DNA of 64,000 nt from Gnetum montanum (Eukaryota; Streptophyta; Gnetopsida; Gnetales; Gnetaceae): assembly GCA_015680685.1 (NCBI GenBank), contig MNCI01009376.1:432188-496187 (forward strand). Direction: 5' to 3'. Positions 24,132 to 34,721 of this stretch are shown here, piece by piece. The translations under genes were made by a program, and so were the position numbers. The notes below the pieces were generated by a model. That model saw only the letters and a program-made list of their open reading frames with translations, ran no database searches and was not told the origin of the DNA. How positions within the stretch are numbered: position 1 is the first letter of the stretch; every line of letters begins with the position of its first letter.

Positions 24132-24335
24132 TCATTCAAATTTTCTTAAAAATGAACCTTTTTCTAAATATTCATTCCTAGGTTGTTTTTCATGAACCTC
24201 TCCTTCTTGAATACCTTTGCTTTTTTCATTTAAAGGGGTTAGTTGTTGAATCTTAGCCTTTATGTTTGAGATTTCTTCTTTTAATTTGGTGTGAATTTCA
24301 CAAAATTTTTTATTCATATATTTCTTTAACTTCAC
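24132..24335 (-). pseudogene. Coiled-coil fragment downstream of Copia gag
   Basis: A 68-residue open stretch rich in Lys, Glu, Ile and Gln (LKKYMNKKF, EISNIKAKIQQL), predicted by composition to form a coiled coil. It follows the zinc knuckle on the same strand. Some Copia Gag-Pol precursors carry such a helical segment after the knuckle. Alone it has no assigned function. Confidence 0.4.
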
Positions 24336-24584
24336 AAGTAGATAATGTAGAATGAAAATTTCTTCTCATAATTCACTATACCTTTCGTCATACTCACCTT
24401 TTGCTTCATCAGTAACTTGTAGTGAATTTTCATTTGTGAGCACCATGCATATGAGTTGATAATGTTTTGTAGAGTCATTTACTTCTTCTTCACTTTACTC
24501 ATCATCATTCTAGCTACTGTAGAAGTTGGTCTTTTTTGTTTCCATATTAGTCCTTTCTTTTCATTGCAACCTACCATTGCTAGG

Positions 24585-24626
24585 ACATTCAAAGGCCACA
24601 TGACCTCTTCTACTACAAATCCAACA
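24585..24626 (-). pseudogene. Copia Gag zinc knuckle (CCHC)
   Basis: The minus strand reads CWICSRRGHVAFEC, a CX2CX4HX4C zinc knuckle that binds genomic RNA in the Gag nucleocapsid. All four zinc ligands are intact. It lies about 230 bp downstream of the main gag ORF, with stops or frameshifts between. Confidence 0.85.
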
Positions 24627-24854
24627 TTCTATTAAAAAAGAGTCAAATTTTGAATTTGAAAAATTCTTACCTTTGTCCTTACCTTTAGGTTGACTAAGTC
24701 TTGATGGATTGAAGCTTTTTCCTTTTCTTGCAAGTAGCCATTAGATTCTTTTTGAAAGAAGAGCTGCTTCCTCTTCACTGCTCACATCTTGCTCAACAAG
24801 TTTCTTCTCCTTAGAGGTAGATTTTAGGGCAATGGGATTTTCCTTTTTTGCCCC

Positions 24855-25481
24855 TTATCTTATGAGGTTCATTTCATAAGCAATAAGAGCACTTTTAAGC
24901 TCTTTAAATTTTAACACTGAAAAATTTCTAATCTCCTCCATGGAAATGACCTTAGTTCTAAATTTCGGTTGTAACATCATAATCATCTTTACTATTACAT
25001 CACTTTTAGGAAGGTCCTTGCTTGTGTCCTTGATAGCCACAACTAGATTGTTTGGCCTAGAGAAATAATATTTTATTTTCTCACCTTCTCTCATTCTAGG
25101 TTTATCATACTCACTTTGCAAGACTAAAAGTTTAGATTGCTTAACTATTGATGTTCCCTCATAGGTAGCTTCTAAATTTTCCCAAATTTCTTGGGTAGTT
25201 TTACATCTAACTACTCTATTAAATTTAAATTTATTCAATACAAAATATAAACAATTTTTTGCTTTAGAATCATACATAAACTTACCTCTTTCTTCTTGTG
25301 TCCACTTGCTTCGAGGCTTGATGGCTTTTTTTGTGCTGTTGACGGACATTGTGTAGCCTTCAAGGATGAACTCCCATACTTCAAATTCCATAGACTTGAA
25401 GAAGCCTTGCATCCTCACTTTCCAATAGGCAAAGTTGAGTCCATCAAACATAGTTGGCTTTGTGTAAGATGTCCCCTCCAT
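24855..25481 (-). CDS. Copia Gag, N-terminal and capsid part
   Basis: A 208-codon open frame, the longest in the window. It starts MEGTSYTKPTMFDGLNFAYW and carries WKVRMQGFF, TTQEIWENLEATYEG, LLVLQSEYDK and MREGEKIKYYFSR, the typical layout of plant Copia Gag (DUF4219 and UBN2 type). The start codon lies about 40 bp inside the primer site, as usual. It forms the capsid around element RNA. The frame ends at 24855 before the zinc knuckle, so the reading frame to the nucleocapsid is broken. It is intact enough that expression of a truncated Gag is possible. Confidence 0.85.
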   Translation of the reverse strand: MEGTSYTKPTMFDGLNFAYWKVRMQGFFKSMEFEVWEFILEGYTMSVNSTKKAIKPRSKWTQEERGKFMYDSKAKNCLYFVLNKFKFNRVVRCKTTQEIWENLEATYEGTSIVKQSKLLVLQSEYDKPRMREGEKIKYYFSRPNNLVVAIKDTSKDLPKSDVIVKMIMMLQPKFRTKVISMEEIRNFSVLKFKELKSALIAYEMNLIR

Positions 25482-25522
25482 AGTTCACTCTTGAAAGTTA
25501 ATGTCGAATGAAAGAGTACCAG

Positions 25523-25534
25523 GCTCTAATACCA
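25523..25534 (-). other. Copia primer binding site, initiator tRNA-Met type
   Basis: The minus strand reads TGGTATTAGAGC, one mismatch from TGGTATCAGAGC, the complement of the initiator tRNA-Met 3' end. It lies two bases inside the 5' LTR. Confidence 0.88.
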
Positions 25535-25536
25535 CT

Positions 25537-26611
25537 TGAGGATCAAGAACTTAGAAGGAGGGTTGAATAAGTTCCCTAATAAAAATTGATTAGCCATAAA
25601 AACTATACCGAAAATTGACATGGTTCTCTAACTTGGGTAGCCCACACTTGGAGGGTAGATTCCTTACACACCTCCAAACTTTGTTTCTTCCAAAATGTGG
25701 TTTGAAGGGTATCATACCTTGCACAAGCTCTAAGCTCTACTTCGGAGTGTTTTGTCACTGCAAAACCACTCAACACCATAAGGTCAAAATAAGCTTAGGA
25801 TGTGGTTTCAAGGATCCCACAACCTTTATAAAAATGAGCTCTGCTCTGGAGTGTTTTGATGCTAAAAAAACACTTAATCCCTCAAGATCCTAATAAGCTC
25901 AATTATGATGCCTTCTTGCAAGAAGCACATCAACCCCAGCATGACAACAAGAAAGAAACAAAAACACAAGGAAAGAGTGTAACTCAAATTACAGGTCCTT
26001 GTACTTTGAAGCATAGTTCTACAATCAAGCAAATGATATGGAAAAAGAAGTACACAATTATAATAGAATAGAATAGATAATGATTGCTTTGATGTTGACA
26101 ATGCTTACTTAATACTTGCACAATACCAAAGATATTGAAGTCTTCTTATAGCCTTGGAGTTTTTGAAAATACCTTGGAATTTGTGCAATGGCTATCTAAG
26201 GGCTAGTGTAGATGTCTCCTTCAAGATTGAGATGTCTCTCTAAAATTAACTTCAATTATGGGGAGATGTCTCCTCCAAAAGTGGGACATCTCTATGGAGA
26301 TGTCTTTTCTACAATGGAGACCTCTCCTAAAAATAATATATGTCTCCTCTAATCTTGCACTTTGACTTTTGAATCTTCATATTGTCAATTTGTCTTCTTC
26401 CTAATCCTCGAAGCATCTTCATTTGACTCGTAGCCTTCATTTTTATCCATGCTTGTCCATGCTTTCATCTTTTCCATGAAGTCTTCACTTTGACATCTCT
26501 CTGTAGATCTCATTTCTCTAGTTCTCATTCATGCCCTGCAAAAACATCACATTTCAAAACATTCTATGTTCCCCATTTTCCTTAAGGTTTTGACATACAA
26601 AAAGGTCAATA
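25537..26611 (-). repeat. Copia 5' LTR
   Basis: 1,075 bp, collinear with 21200-22233 with scattered substitutions and small indels. It ends at 26611 next to target repeat GTTCA. The two LTRs are visibly diverged, so insertion was not recent. Confidence 0.9.
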
Positions 26612-26869
26612 GTTCATCACACCTCTATGCCTAACTAAAAAATTTTCCTTAAGTTAAATAAAATAGGGACAAAGTTTGTTTACAAAATGTGGTAGAAATC
26701 ACTTTAATCAATTGATTAACTAACTAAATGATTGGGACTTAAGTATCACTTTACAAAACTTATGTGAGTGATTTGATAATTAACAAAAGAACAAAATTTG
26801 GATACATTTGTCTTTACAAAAGCTACATAGAATTTATAAAAATGATCAAGGCATATGCTTGAAGTAGTA

Positions 26870-28040
26870 CATGGTGGTGGTGGCTTCTCATGGTTTTGGT
26901 GGTTCCTATAGCTGATCTATTGCTACTACTATTATACTCTTTACTTTGAATGCCTCAATTAAAGCTTGCATTTTCTCATTCTTGATCTTAGGATCATGGA
27001 TGGATGATCTAAGCAAGTTTCCCTAGAGTTGTTGTTGTTGACACTTCCAAAGGATAGGATAAAGTTGAAAACATCTCATGTGCATTAACAAAATAAGTTA
27101 CAAAATGTTTACATTCAATGTCAAATTCCTTTATTGTTACCTTTAGTTTTTGGTAGTCTACCATTCTTTTGGCTAGGTCATCTACCACATCTCTTTAATT
27201 TGTGAATTTGACTTTGAGAACTTCAAGCTTCGTATTTGCAATTTGTAGCTTTTGAAGTGCTTCATAATAGAGCTTATGTCTAATTCTCATATAACAAGTA
27301 TGAGGTAGCCACTTGTTTCTCCAACTCGATCAAGGTCTACCAACAGTTAGCATGGAGAGATTTGTGTAATGCAAATTAGCTAGCTCTACATATTGTGTCA
27401 TTTTCTTGATTTTCAAATCCTTCATCTTGATCTTTGCCTAATTTTAGGTGTTAAGATCATCAAAGATAAGTTACCATATATCACCTAGGATCTATTGGAT
27501 GTTAACATTTAATTTGACCTTAGCCAATCAGATCTCCTTTTCATTGATTTCTTTTTGAAGGCTTACATATTCTCTATAATGGGTTTTGATCTTCTCAAAC
27601 TTGTTGGTCTCATTCTTTCATGTGACAATCTTGATTACAGATGTATGCCTAATTTCCATGACTTTCTCAATTCAGATATTTTTATTTTCAGCTACCAATT
27701 TGTATACATATTCATTAACATGAGCTAACTACTCTTGGAGATGCTTAAGATAATCTTCAATTTGATTTAACTGCTATTCAATATTCAAAAAATCTTCTAT
27801 TTTTGGTGAAAATACCTTTATCATCCTTTGTCAACATAGCAATATCCTTGTTTAATTCATTGACCATGTCATTAGATAAGGAAGCATACCATGTGTTATT
27901 TTCTTTTGATATTTCCACTTGATGTTTTTTATCATTTAATTGATTAAATTCTTCATCTTTGGTTAGGCTATATTGATGGATGACATGATTGGATAGTTAT
28001 GCCTCAAGTTGTGCTACTTTATTTCTTAATTGCTAGTTTA
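26870..28040 (-). pseudogene. Extra ORF of element C, C-terminal coiled-coil part
   Basis: Minus-strand decayed coding DNA collinear with 7927-9412 of element A. It ends with a Pro-rich tail (CCACCACCACCATG on the minus strand at about 26880) like EEPPPPR in A. Composition is Lys/Glu/Leu-rich, suggesting coiled coil. The gene is cut at 28045/34717 by the nested gag-protease element. The other half is at 34722-36250. Confidence 0.5.
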
Positions 28041-28045
28041 GTAAC

Positions 28046-28822
28046 TGATGAGCCATGATATCGCATACGCGATATCGCGTCCCATCTTATTATTTATAAA
28101 TAAGAGGTGGCTTCCCTTGTTTTAGGTAGTTAGACTTAGACCCTTAGCTAAACTCTTGTAGTTTTACCATTCCAGAGTTAGAATAATTTCCATGTGCCCA
28201 CAGTAGAGTCTTAAAGTGAATGGATCTTTATTCGAGCAAATTGTACCTGAGCACACATTTGTGTATGGTAATAAAATGAACTTTATCATAAACCTTGCAG
28301 CATGTGGACTAAGCTAAATAGTAATTAATTATTATTGAAGGTTTAAATGCTTTCCTAGTTAATTAATCTCTCTCAACCCTTGACTCTCCTAGTTAAGTGC
28401 ACTTAGTATGACTGCTTCGAGCATGTGTGTAGCGCTTGGTAGCCTAGTAATGAGTAGCATTTGGTAATCCCAGCAGCGTTGCACTGGTTCAGGATGTGTG
28501 CGGAAAGTGGGAACGGATACCGGTGTTAGGAACAATTGGAACTTAGTTAGTAAATAGTTAATGTACTTTAGTCACTTAGTTTTCCTTACCTTCCCCGATT
28601 AGCATAAGACATTAAAAAGATAAAAGATATAAAAATCATATACCTCAAGCTTACTTAACCATACAACCGTGACAATATAAGTAAGTTTGGGAAGACAATG
28701 ATTGATTAACCTTAAGTGTTCCATTAAGGCGCGTAAGCAATTAGTCCTTGGAGTTCGATTGGATCATGCGTGAAACGCTCGTATTCGTATGGTTGAGTGT
28801 AGGGGTACCTCGCCACTCATCA
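28046..28822 (+). repeat. 5' LTR of the nested gag-protease element
   Basis: 777 bp, starting TGATGAGCCATGATATCGC and ending CGCCACTCATCA. It has only two GATATCG motifs (28055-28080), then a TATA box (about 28093-28101). It is collinear with 33863-34716, which is 77 bp longer because of one more array unit and a 55-bp duplication. Confidence 0.92.
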
Positions 28823-28823
28823 T

Positions 28824-28841
28824 TGGCGTCGTTGCTGGGGA
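28824..28841 (+). other. Primer binding site, tRNA-Asp type
   Basis: TGGCGTCGTTGCTGGGGA matches 16 of 18 bases of the tRNA-Asp complement. Both mismatches are C-to-T, as expected from methylated-cytosine decay. It starts two bases after the LTR start-of-interior TT. Confidence 0.88.
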
Positions 28842-29070
28842 CTTAGTTTTTTCTGTGCTACGTAGAACATAGGAAATCATTCATATCGTTGGGATGCTAG
28901 AACGAACCCTTAGGGTTAATCAAGGAAAAATAAGACAACGGTAAATTGCACACCGAACAAGATGAAAATGTCTTCTTCTTTGCACTTCACCACCTAGGAC
29001 TAACACAAGAGACAGTCGGTGGCATAACACACGTAACCAAGATCTGTCAATTCCTCAATAATTTCATGTG

Positions 29071-30813
29071 GTATATACTCATCACGATGAGTATGTACCC
29101 AACTTTACCTTTATTCTCCATCGAGATGAACAACTGCATTGGAGAGACTTGGAGGGTAACATAGTGTTGCCTCCAAACCAATCAGTCCCCAACATGCTCC
29201 TTTGTGTTCTTTCATGAATAGGCATGTCATTTCTATACGCAGAATATGTTGCATGAAATCATGACACAAGGGACTACCATCCCACAGAAGCACAACGTCA
29301 AAGGGACTTGCAACAGGAGAGATATCGCACATCCTCGAAGAATAAATGGCCCCATAACGCTTCACATGTCTTGAGCGAAATTGAGGGTGGTGAACCTACT
29401 TCAACAAATTCCCCACCAAATGATGTTCCCCCTCCTAACAATGGTCAAGAGGTGGTGTATCAGGACATCCACTCTACAGTTCACAACCTTTGTTCTGATC
29501 CCCATGAACACGAAGTGTTCAATGAGGGAACACAAACACACGATAAGTGTGGAAATTCTGATCGTGATTACGATCGTGGCCAGGACCACAGAAGAGAAGG
29601 TAGAAAACACCATCATGGCAGTGGTTCTCCTTCTTCTTCACCTTCATCATCACATTCACCCTCTCCTTCAGTATTCGGCCGCAGTCATAAGGAACCAAAT
29701 CATGAGGATAAAGGTAAACAAAGTGAAAAACATTGACAAAATAGTCAAAAATGAGGACGAGGGTACTCTAGGGAATCAAGGCATGGAAGAAGGAAGAGTA
29801 GGGAACCGCATAAACACCATAGGTACTATGAACAAGATGACCACAAAGAACCACTACTCGCAATTAGAAGCATGCTAGACATAATAGAGGCTATAAGATT
29901 TTCCACAAGGCACCAAAAAGATAGTAGGATCAAGAGGTTAGACATGAATAACATCCTACGGTTTAAGGGGGGCTACAATGCTGATCCTCAAAATCACTTA
30001 GAAGCATTCGACGATGCATGTGCCTTGCAGAACATAAAAAACGAATCGGAAAAACTGAAGTTGTTCCCAAGGACACTAGTGAAAGAAGTGGAAAGCTGGT
30101 ACCGGTCCTTAAAATTGGAATCCATTCCGAGGTGGAGTACAATGTTAGAAATATTTAATGACAAGTACCAAATGTACTCTCAGGTGTCTAACCTGTGAAA
30201 GAAAATCCAAGGATGGGAGAAGGGAAATCATGAATCCTTGGATACTACCATGGGCCATTATTATGCACTTTTACATCGTTGCCTAGGCCATGGTTATTCA
30301 TAGTGGGATCAACTACGCCATCTCGTAGATGGACTTAGGCATGAAATAAGGAGAACCCTTGGAACGTATGCCCAAGGAAGATTATCAGAGCTTAGGTCTC
30401 ATTGGGTTCATATATTGCTAGAGCAAGTAGCCAAGGAAGAAGGGCAGCTACGTAAGAGAGAAAGTGCAGAAGAGTACAACCGAGATCCTTCCCTCAGAAA
30501 AAGGGGAGTGAGATTCAGTGAGGAGGAGGAAGAGTCACCACTCGAAGAGATGGTGAATAGGAAAACCTTACCACTCCAAAAATTAACAATAGAGGTATCG
30601 AAAAAGGTAGACCAAATGTGGGACTCCCTAGATAGTAGGTTCAAAACTATTCTTAAAATCGTAGAGGAGTCTAGGGAGCGAGGTAGTGACTATGAAAAAA
30701 AGAAAAAGAGAGAAGTGGACAATGCACGTAACAAAGGTAAGGGTAAAATGGCCATCATTGAAGAGGTTGTGGATTTAGATATGGAAAATGATGGTGGATG
30801 TGAGATATTCTAA
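29071..30813 (+). pseudogene. gag of the nested gag-protease element
   Basis: A single frame from about 29071 to the stop at 30811-30813, broken by stops near 29215, 29254, 29734, 29752, 30196 and 30301. Domains in order: N-terminal block (DTRDYHPT, about 29262), a Ser/His/Pro-rich linker (29560-29680), the capsid core (29872-30198; FKGGYNADPQNH, LKLFPRTLVKEVESWY), a helical stretch with QLRHLVDGLRHEIRRTLG (30307-30370), and an acidic/basic C-terminus (30415-30813). The collinear copy at 1-1430 confirms the frame. It is dead as it stands, though the changes are few. Confidence 0.85.
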
Positions 30814-31199
30814 TGTGACAATCCTAAGGGATGTTGCCCAGTGATCTCACATCTACAAGAGTCTGGGGTGTATGCACTCAACCCACGACTTAACAAACGG
30901 TAAGCACCCCAATGGTTACCTTATCCCCAAGGTAACCCAAGGCAGTCTACCAACCTTCAACGTATTATCCAAGTGGAACTCCACCACAACCTATTGAGCA
31001 ACACCAACAGTGGCAATACCCAATCTTCAACCTGCTGTTGGTTCTGAAAACCATATGAAGATAAGACCTTTTTTCAGAACCAACAATCCAACCAAGCCCT
31101 CACAACCACAAGCGGTTGAACCTCTGAATGCCTCTCCATCAAATAAGGCTTCAGAGCTCTCTTCAAACCAAAAATTGAGCTCAACATAAATCGTTATGT

Positions 31200-31622
31200 T
31201 AATCCATGCCATTACTGACTGGATTAAGGAGGGCCACCTTCCCAGGAAATTCTCTGACCTCNTCACTGTTCCCTTGGGACTAGTGGAGGACATCACTACC
31301 ACTGTGTGTGGGTGGTCATACCCAGCTGATTTCCTAGTGATATAAGTAAACAATGATAAAGGGGACTTCCCAATAATCATGGGAAGGGCATGGCTAAGTA
31401 CCATAAATGCGTGCCTAGGAATTCACAATCTTTCCCTGGAAATATCTAAGGAAAACACTTTTGGGAAGATCGAGAAGAAGAAAGTTCCATGCATCACATA
31501 CAGTGATATAGGATGTGATTGCGTACAGGAATATTCAGCATTGCCTGCATGCAACCAGTATGCACAAGAAATTAACATACAAAAGTTCCTGTATGTAGCA
31601 ACCACAAAACAAGAAGACACCT
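31200..31622 (+). pseudogene. Retropepsin C-terminal half
   Basis: Blocks TVPLGLVED, GWSYPADF and FPIIMGRAW (about 31373-31393) match the C-terminal half of gypsy proteases and of 3782-4093. The frame then runs to a stop at 31620-31622. The region holding the catalytic Asp-Ser/Thr-Gly loop, still traceable in element A near 3750, is not recognisable here. An ambiguous base (N, 31262) lies inside. It has no proteolytic capacity as it stands. Confidence 0.65.
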
Positions 31623-33853
31623 AGTGGTTGATAGTTGATCAAGAGAGCAACTCACCAACGTGCATGGAACTAATTGAGGAAACAACTTGTGCTCACGTTG
31701 AAAGCATGGATACACTGGAACAAGAGCGTCGCCAACTTCCAAACCTTAACCTAAAAACATCAATTGGGAGAAGTTGGAAACTCCTAAAAAATTCAAACAA
31801 GCACTTCGATAAGAGATTTCTAGTTAATGTGCAACAGACCAAACCTTACGATGAATCTAGAATGGTCAATGCACATAATACCTTTGAGAAGGGATGACCC
31901 TGCTCATTATTTTAGATCTTCCCCTTCCAACTAGTCATGGGAAAGATGGCCACCTCTGCTGATCATTTGAGGCCCTCAGTTCCTTTTTAAGTTTTTGTTT
32001 TACAAATTTCTTTAGCTTCTCTTATTTTTGTTTTGCAACATCATTTATACTCTTTCATTTCTTTGTGTGTTTATTTATTTTGTTAGGTTTGTCACCTAAT
32101 AAGTGCTTTTGATGGTGGTATGAATTTTATTCCATTGATTGCTAATGTTTGGTTTTTACCTTTGAGTTATAATGTCGATACTAAGGTATGGTTCTTTTGA
32201 TATAACAAGCAATGAGTCCACGTCATCCATGCATCCATAAATTTCTATGGTCTCTCTTGGCTTGGAACTGTACAATCCCTTTCTTAATAATAGAACTATC
32301 AACAAATTGGTGACTAAGCAGTTCTCAAACTGAGGAAGGACTTAGACTCAAGGTCTGAAAAGGGTGTGACTTCAAGGGGATTTGATGCATTTGTGCTAGC
32401 CATTCTCTTGAGTGCTTGAATTTTTTTTCTTGGGTTTTCCTTACCATTCCAATGTTGCTCCATTATCAAGAAGTTGAGCTAATAAAAATAATAAGTCTTG
32501 CATGGTGTGGTTCTCATGCAAAAAGAAAAAAGAAAAAAAAGAAGAAACAACAACAACAAACAGAAAACTGTGAGAATTCAAAGCACACCCCTTAGAAAAA
32601 ATAACCCTCTGGGCTACAAGCACTGGTTATGGAACTAAACAAATATGTTCCCTCTAACTAAGGCCCTCTCTCGCTTCCTACTTTTCCTTTTCTCATTTCC
32701 TCGGAATGGTGGTGACTCTTTGGCAGAAGCATTCTTGCTACTTCAAGTGGATGGATTGGCCACGTGTATTAATGCGAAGTCACTGAATGTGGATTGTTTG
32801 AGGTTGGACTTGGAATGAGATCTACTAAGTCACATTAACCATAAATACACAAGGGGCTATACACCACCTTGTTCTTGGGACTCCATTCCATTCTCTTCTC
32901 CTCATCATTCTTTCTCCATTTTCCACCTCATTGTTGGCTGTATCAGTAGTCTATCTTTTGGTTGATACATTGTATTTTTTTGGTAAATTACTGTGGTTAA
33001 GAATTTAACTCTTACTTCCAAATGACATTTCCAGAGCCTACGGACTCTTTGAATGTGGGATTGTCAGGGCATTAAGGGCATGAGCCTGCTTTGGGGAGGA
33101 TCCACTAGCATTCCTATTTGGTGCATTAGTTAACTTCTTTCCCTTAAACATTCCCACCATCAACATTTATTTTGTTCATTTCCACATTTGACATCCATTT
33201 TATCTACGTTGCCGTTGTTTCGTTTTCTCCATATTTCTTATTCCTTATATTTTTCCATTCTATTGCTACTGGAGGGTCGCTCTTAGTCATGGGGGTCTTG
33301 GTCCAATTTTTTCAATTTTCTCCTAGCCCCTACACCTTGGGTAGTCACCAGTATTATATCTCTAGAATCCGTATTAGCCATATCACAACTCAGCCAATAA
33401 ACCATACACCGAGGGAAGGTATCAATTGCATTGTGATTTATTTATCCTTGCTAATATGAGACTGTGTTGTGTGTGCAGATGACAATCATACAACAATGGA
33501 CTGGATCTGGAGGAAACACTTAGGATGGACTAGTGCTGGAATAGTTGTGCAAGGAATAGGACTGATGGCACAGTTATAGATGGACAATGGAAGGCGCAAT
33601 TTTGGTGTTGGCAGCAACACATCTTCTTTTTCTTCTTCTCTCTCTCTCTCTCTTCTCTCTCAGCTACCAAATAAGGTTGGATGTCAATTGTGTATAGTGT
33701 TCATTCTTGTAGTCATGAACACTAATATTGTCATGTATTGTAATGATGATCCATTCATGTGTCACCCCATTCACCATTAGTGTTATTTAAGTCAATAATC
33801 CCATACGTTCCCAATATTTTGTAAGGAACTCAAGGATGATTTTTCATTCAGTC
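31623..33853 (+). other. 3' non-coding part of the nested element
   Basis: After a short open tail (31628-31897) no coding signal remains. Conserved family blocks occur at about 32210-32245, 32340-32385 and 33070-33110, shared with element A. A TC microsatellite lies at about 33625-33662, and an A/AAG-rich run at 32515-32560. Confidence 0.55.
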
Positions 33854-33862
33854 ATGGGGGTA
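33854..33862 (+). other. Polypurine tract of the nested element
   Basis: ATGGGGGTA immediately precedes the 3' LTR start. Confidence 0.6.
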
Positions 33863-34716
33863 TGATGAGCCACGATATCACGTTTGCCCCGCAATATCGC
33901 GTACACGATATCGTGTCCCATCTTATTATCTATAAATAAGAGGCAGTTTCCCTTATTTTAGGTAGTTAGACTTAGACCCTTAGCTAAACTCTTGCAGTTT
34001 TACCATTCCAGAGTTAGAATAATTTCCATGTACCGGCAATAGGAGTCTTAAAGTGAACAGATCTTTATTCAAGAAAATTGTACCTGAGCACACATTTGTG
34101 TACGACAATAAAGAAGAACTTTATGATAAACCTTGTAGCATATGGACTAAGCTAAATAGTAATTAATTATTGTTGAAGGTTTAAATGCTTTCCTAGTTAA
34201 TTAATCTCTCTCAACCCTTGACTCTCCTAGTTAAGTGCACTCAGTACAACCACTTCGAGCATGTGTGTAGCTCTTGGTAGCCCAATAACGATTAGTGTTT
34301 GGTAATCCCAGTAGCATTGCACTAGTNTCTTGGTAGCCCAATAACGATTAGCGTTTGGTAATCCCAGTAGCATTGCACTAGTTCAGGATGTGTGCAGCAA
34401 GTGGGAACTGATACTGGTGTTAGGAACAATTGGAACTTAGTTAGTAAATAGTTAATGTAAGTTAGTCACTTGGTTCTCCTTACCTTCCCCGATTAGCATA
34501 AGACATTAAAAAGATAAAAGATATAAAAATCATATACCTCAAGCTTACTTAACCATACAACCATGAAAATACAAGTAAGTTTGGGAAGATAAAGATTGAT
34601 TAACCTTAAGTGTTCCATTAAGGCACATAAGCACTTAGTCCTTGGAGTTCGACCAGATCATGCGTGAAATGCTCGTATTCATATGGTTGAGTGTAGGGGT
34701 ACCTTGCCACTCATCA
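33863..34716 (+). repeat. 3' LTR of the nested gag-protease element
   Basis: 854 bp, starting TGATGAGCCACGATATCAC and ending GCCACTCATCA. It has three GATATC-type motifs (33872-33915) and CTATAAATAAG (33930-33940). It contains a 55-bp tandem duplication (34272-34326 and 34328-34382) joined by an N. Substitutions relative to the 5' LTR are scattered. Confidence 0.92.
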
Positions 34717-34721
34717 GTAAC

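Larger units (their letters stand above)
21200..26611 (-). mobile_element. Ty1/copia element with gag only
   Basis: Two LTRs in direct orientation (21200-22233 and 25537-26611) enclose 3.3 kb. The element is flanked by GTTCA (21195-21199 and 26612-26616). Order on the minus strand: 5' LTR, initiator-Met primer site, gag with zinc knuckle, coiled-coil stretch, about 1.9 kb of AT-rich non-coding DNA, polypurine tract, 3' LTR. Neither integrase nor reverse transcriptase is detectable. It is therefore a non-autonomous derivative, inserted almost exactly at the LTR/polypurine junction of element C. Confidence 0.9.
19591..26619 (-). repeat. 3' LTR of element C, interrupted twice
   Basis: Pieces 19591-20141, 20993-21199 and 26617-26619, after removal of the solo LTR and the Copia. 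The left end (about 19591) reads like the GCGAGGTACC end of the family LTRs. TGTCTTCCCAG through GGTTAAGTATAATTGAGGCA (about 19638-19702) matches the corresponding part of the 1720-2673 LTR, and 20122-21015 matches the CTTTATTCGAGT region in reverse. The right end abuts a purine-rich GGCATAGAGGTG on the minus strand. Divergence from all other LTRs is high. Confidence 0.6.
28046..34716 (+). mobile_element. Nested gag-protease-only gypsy element with complete ends
   Basis: A 6.7-kb element with two LTRs, TGATGAG/CTCATCA termini, tRNA-Asp primer site and purine tract, flanked by perfect GTAAC (28041-28045 and 34717-34721). Inside are a decayed gag and the C-terminal half of a retropepsin. There is no RT, RNase H, integrase or extra ORF. 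The layout resembles the TR-GAG type of non-autonomous plant retrotransposon (terminal repeats plus GAG). It interrupts the extra ORF of element C and is oriented opposite to it. Confidence 0.92.
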
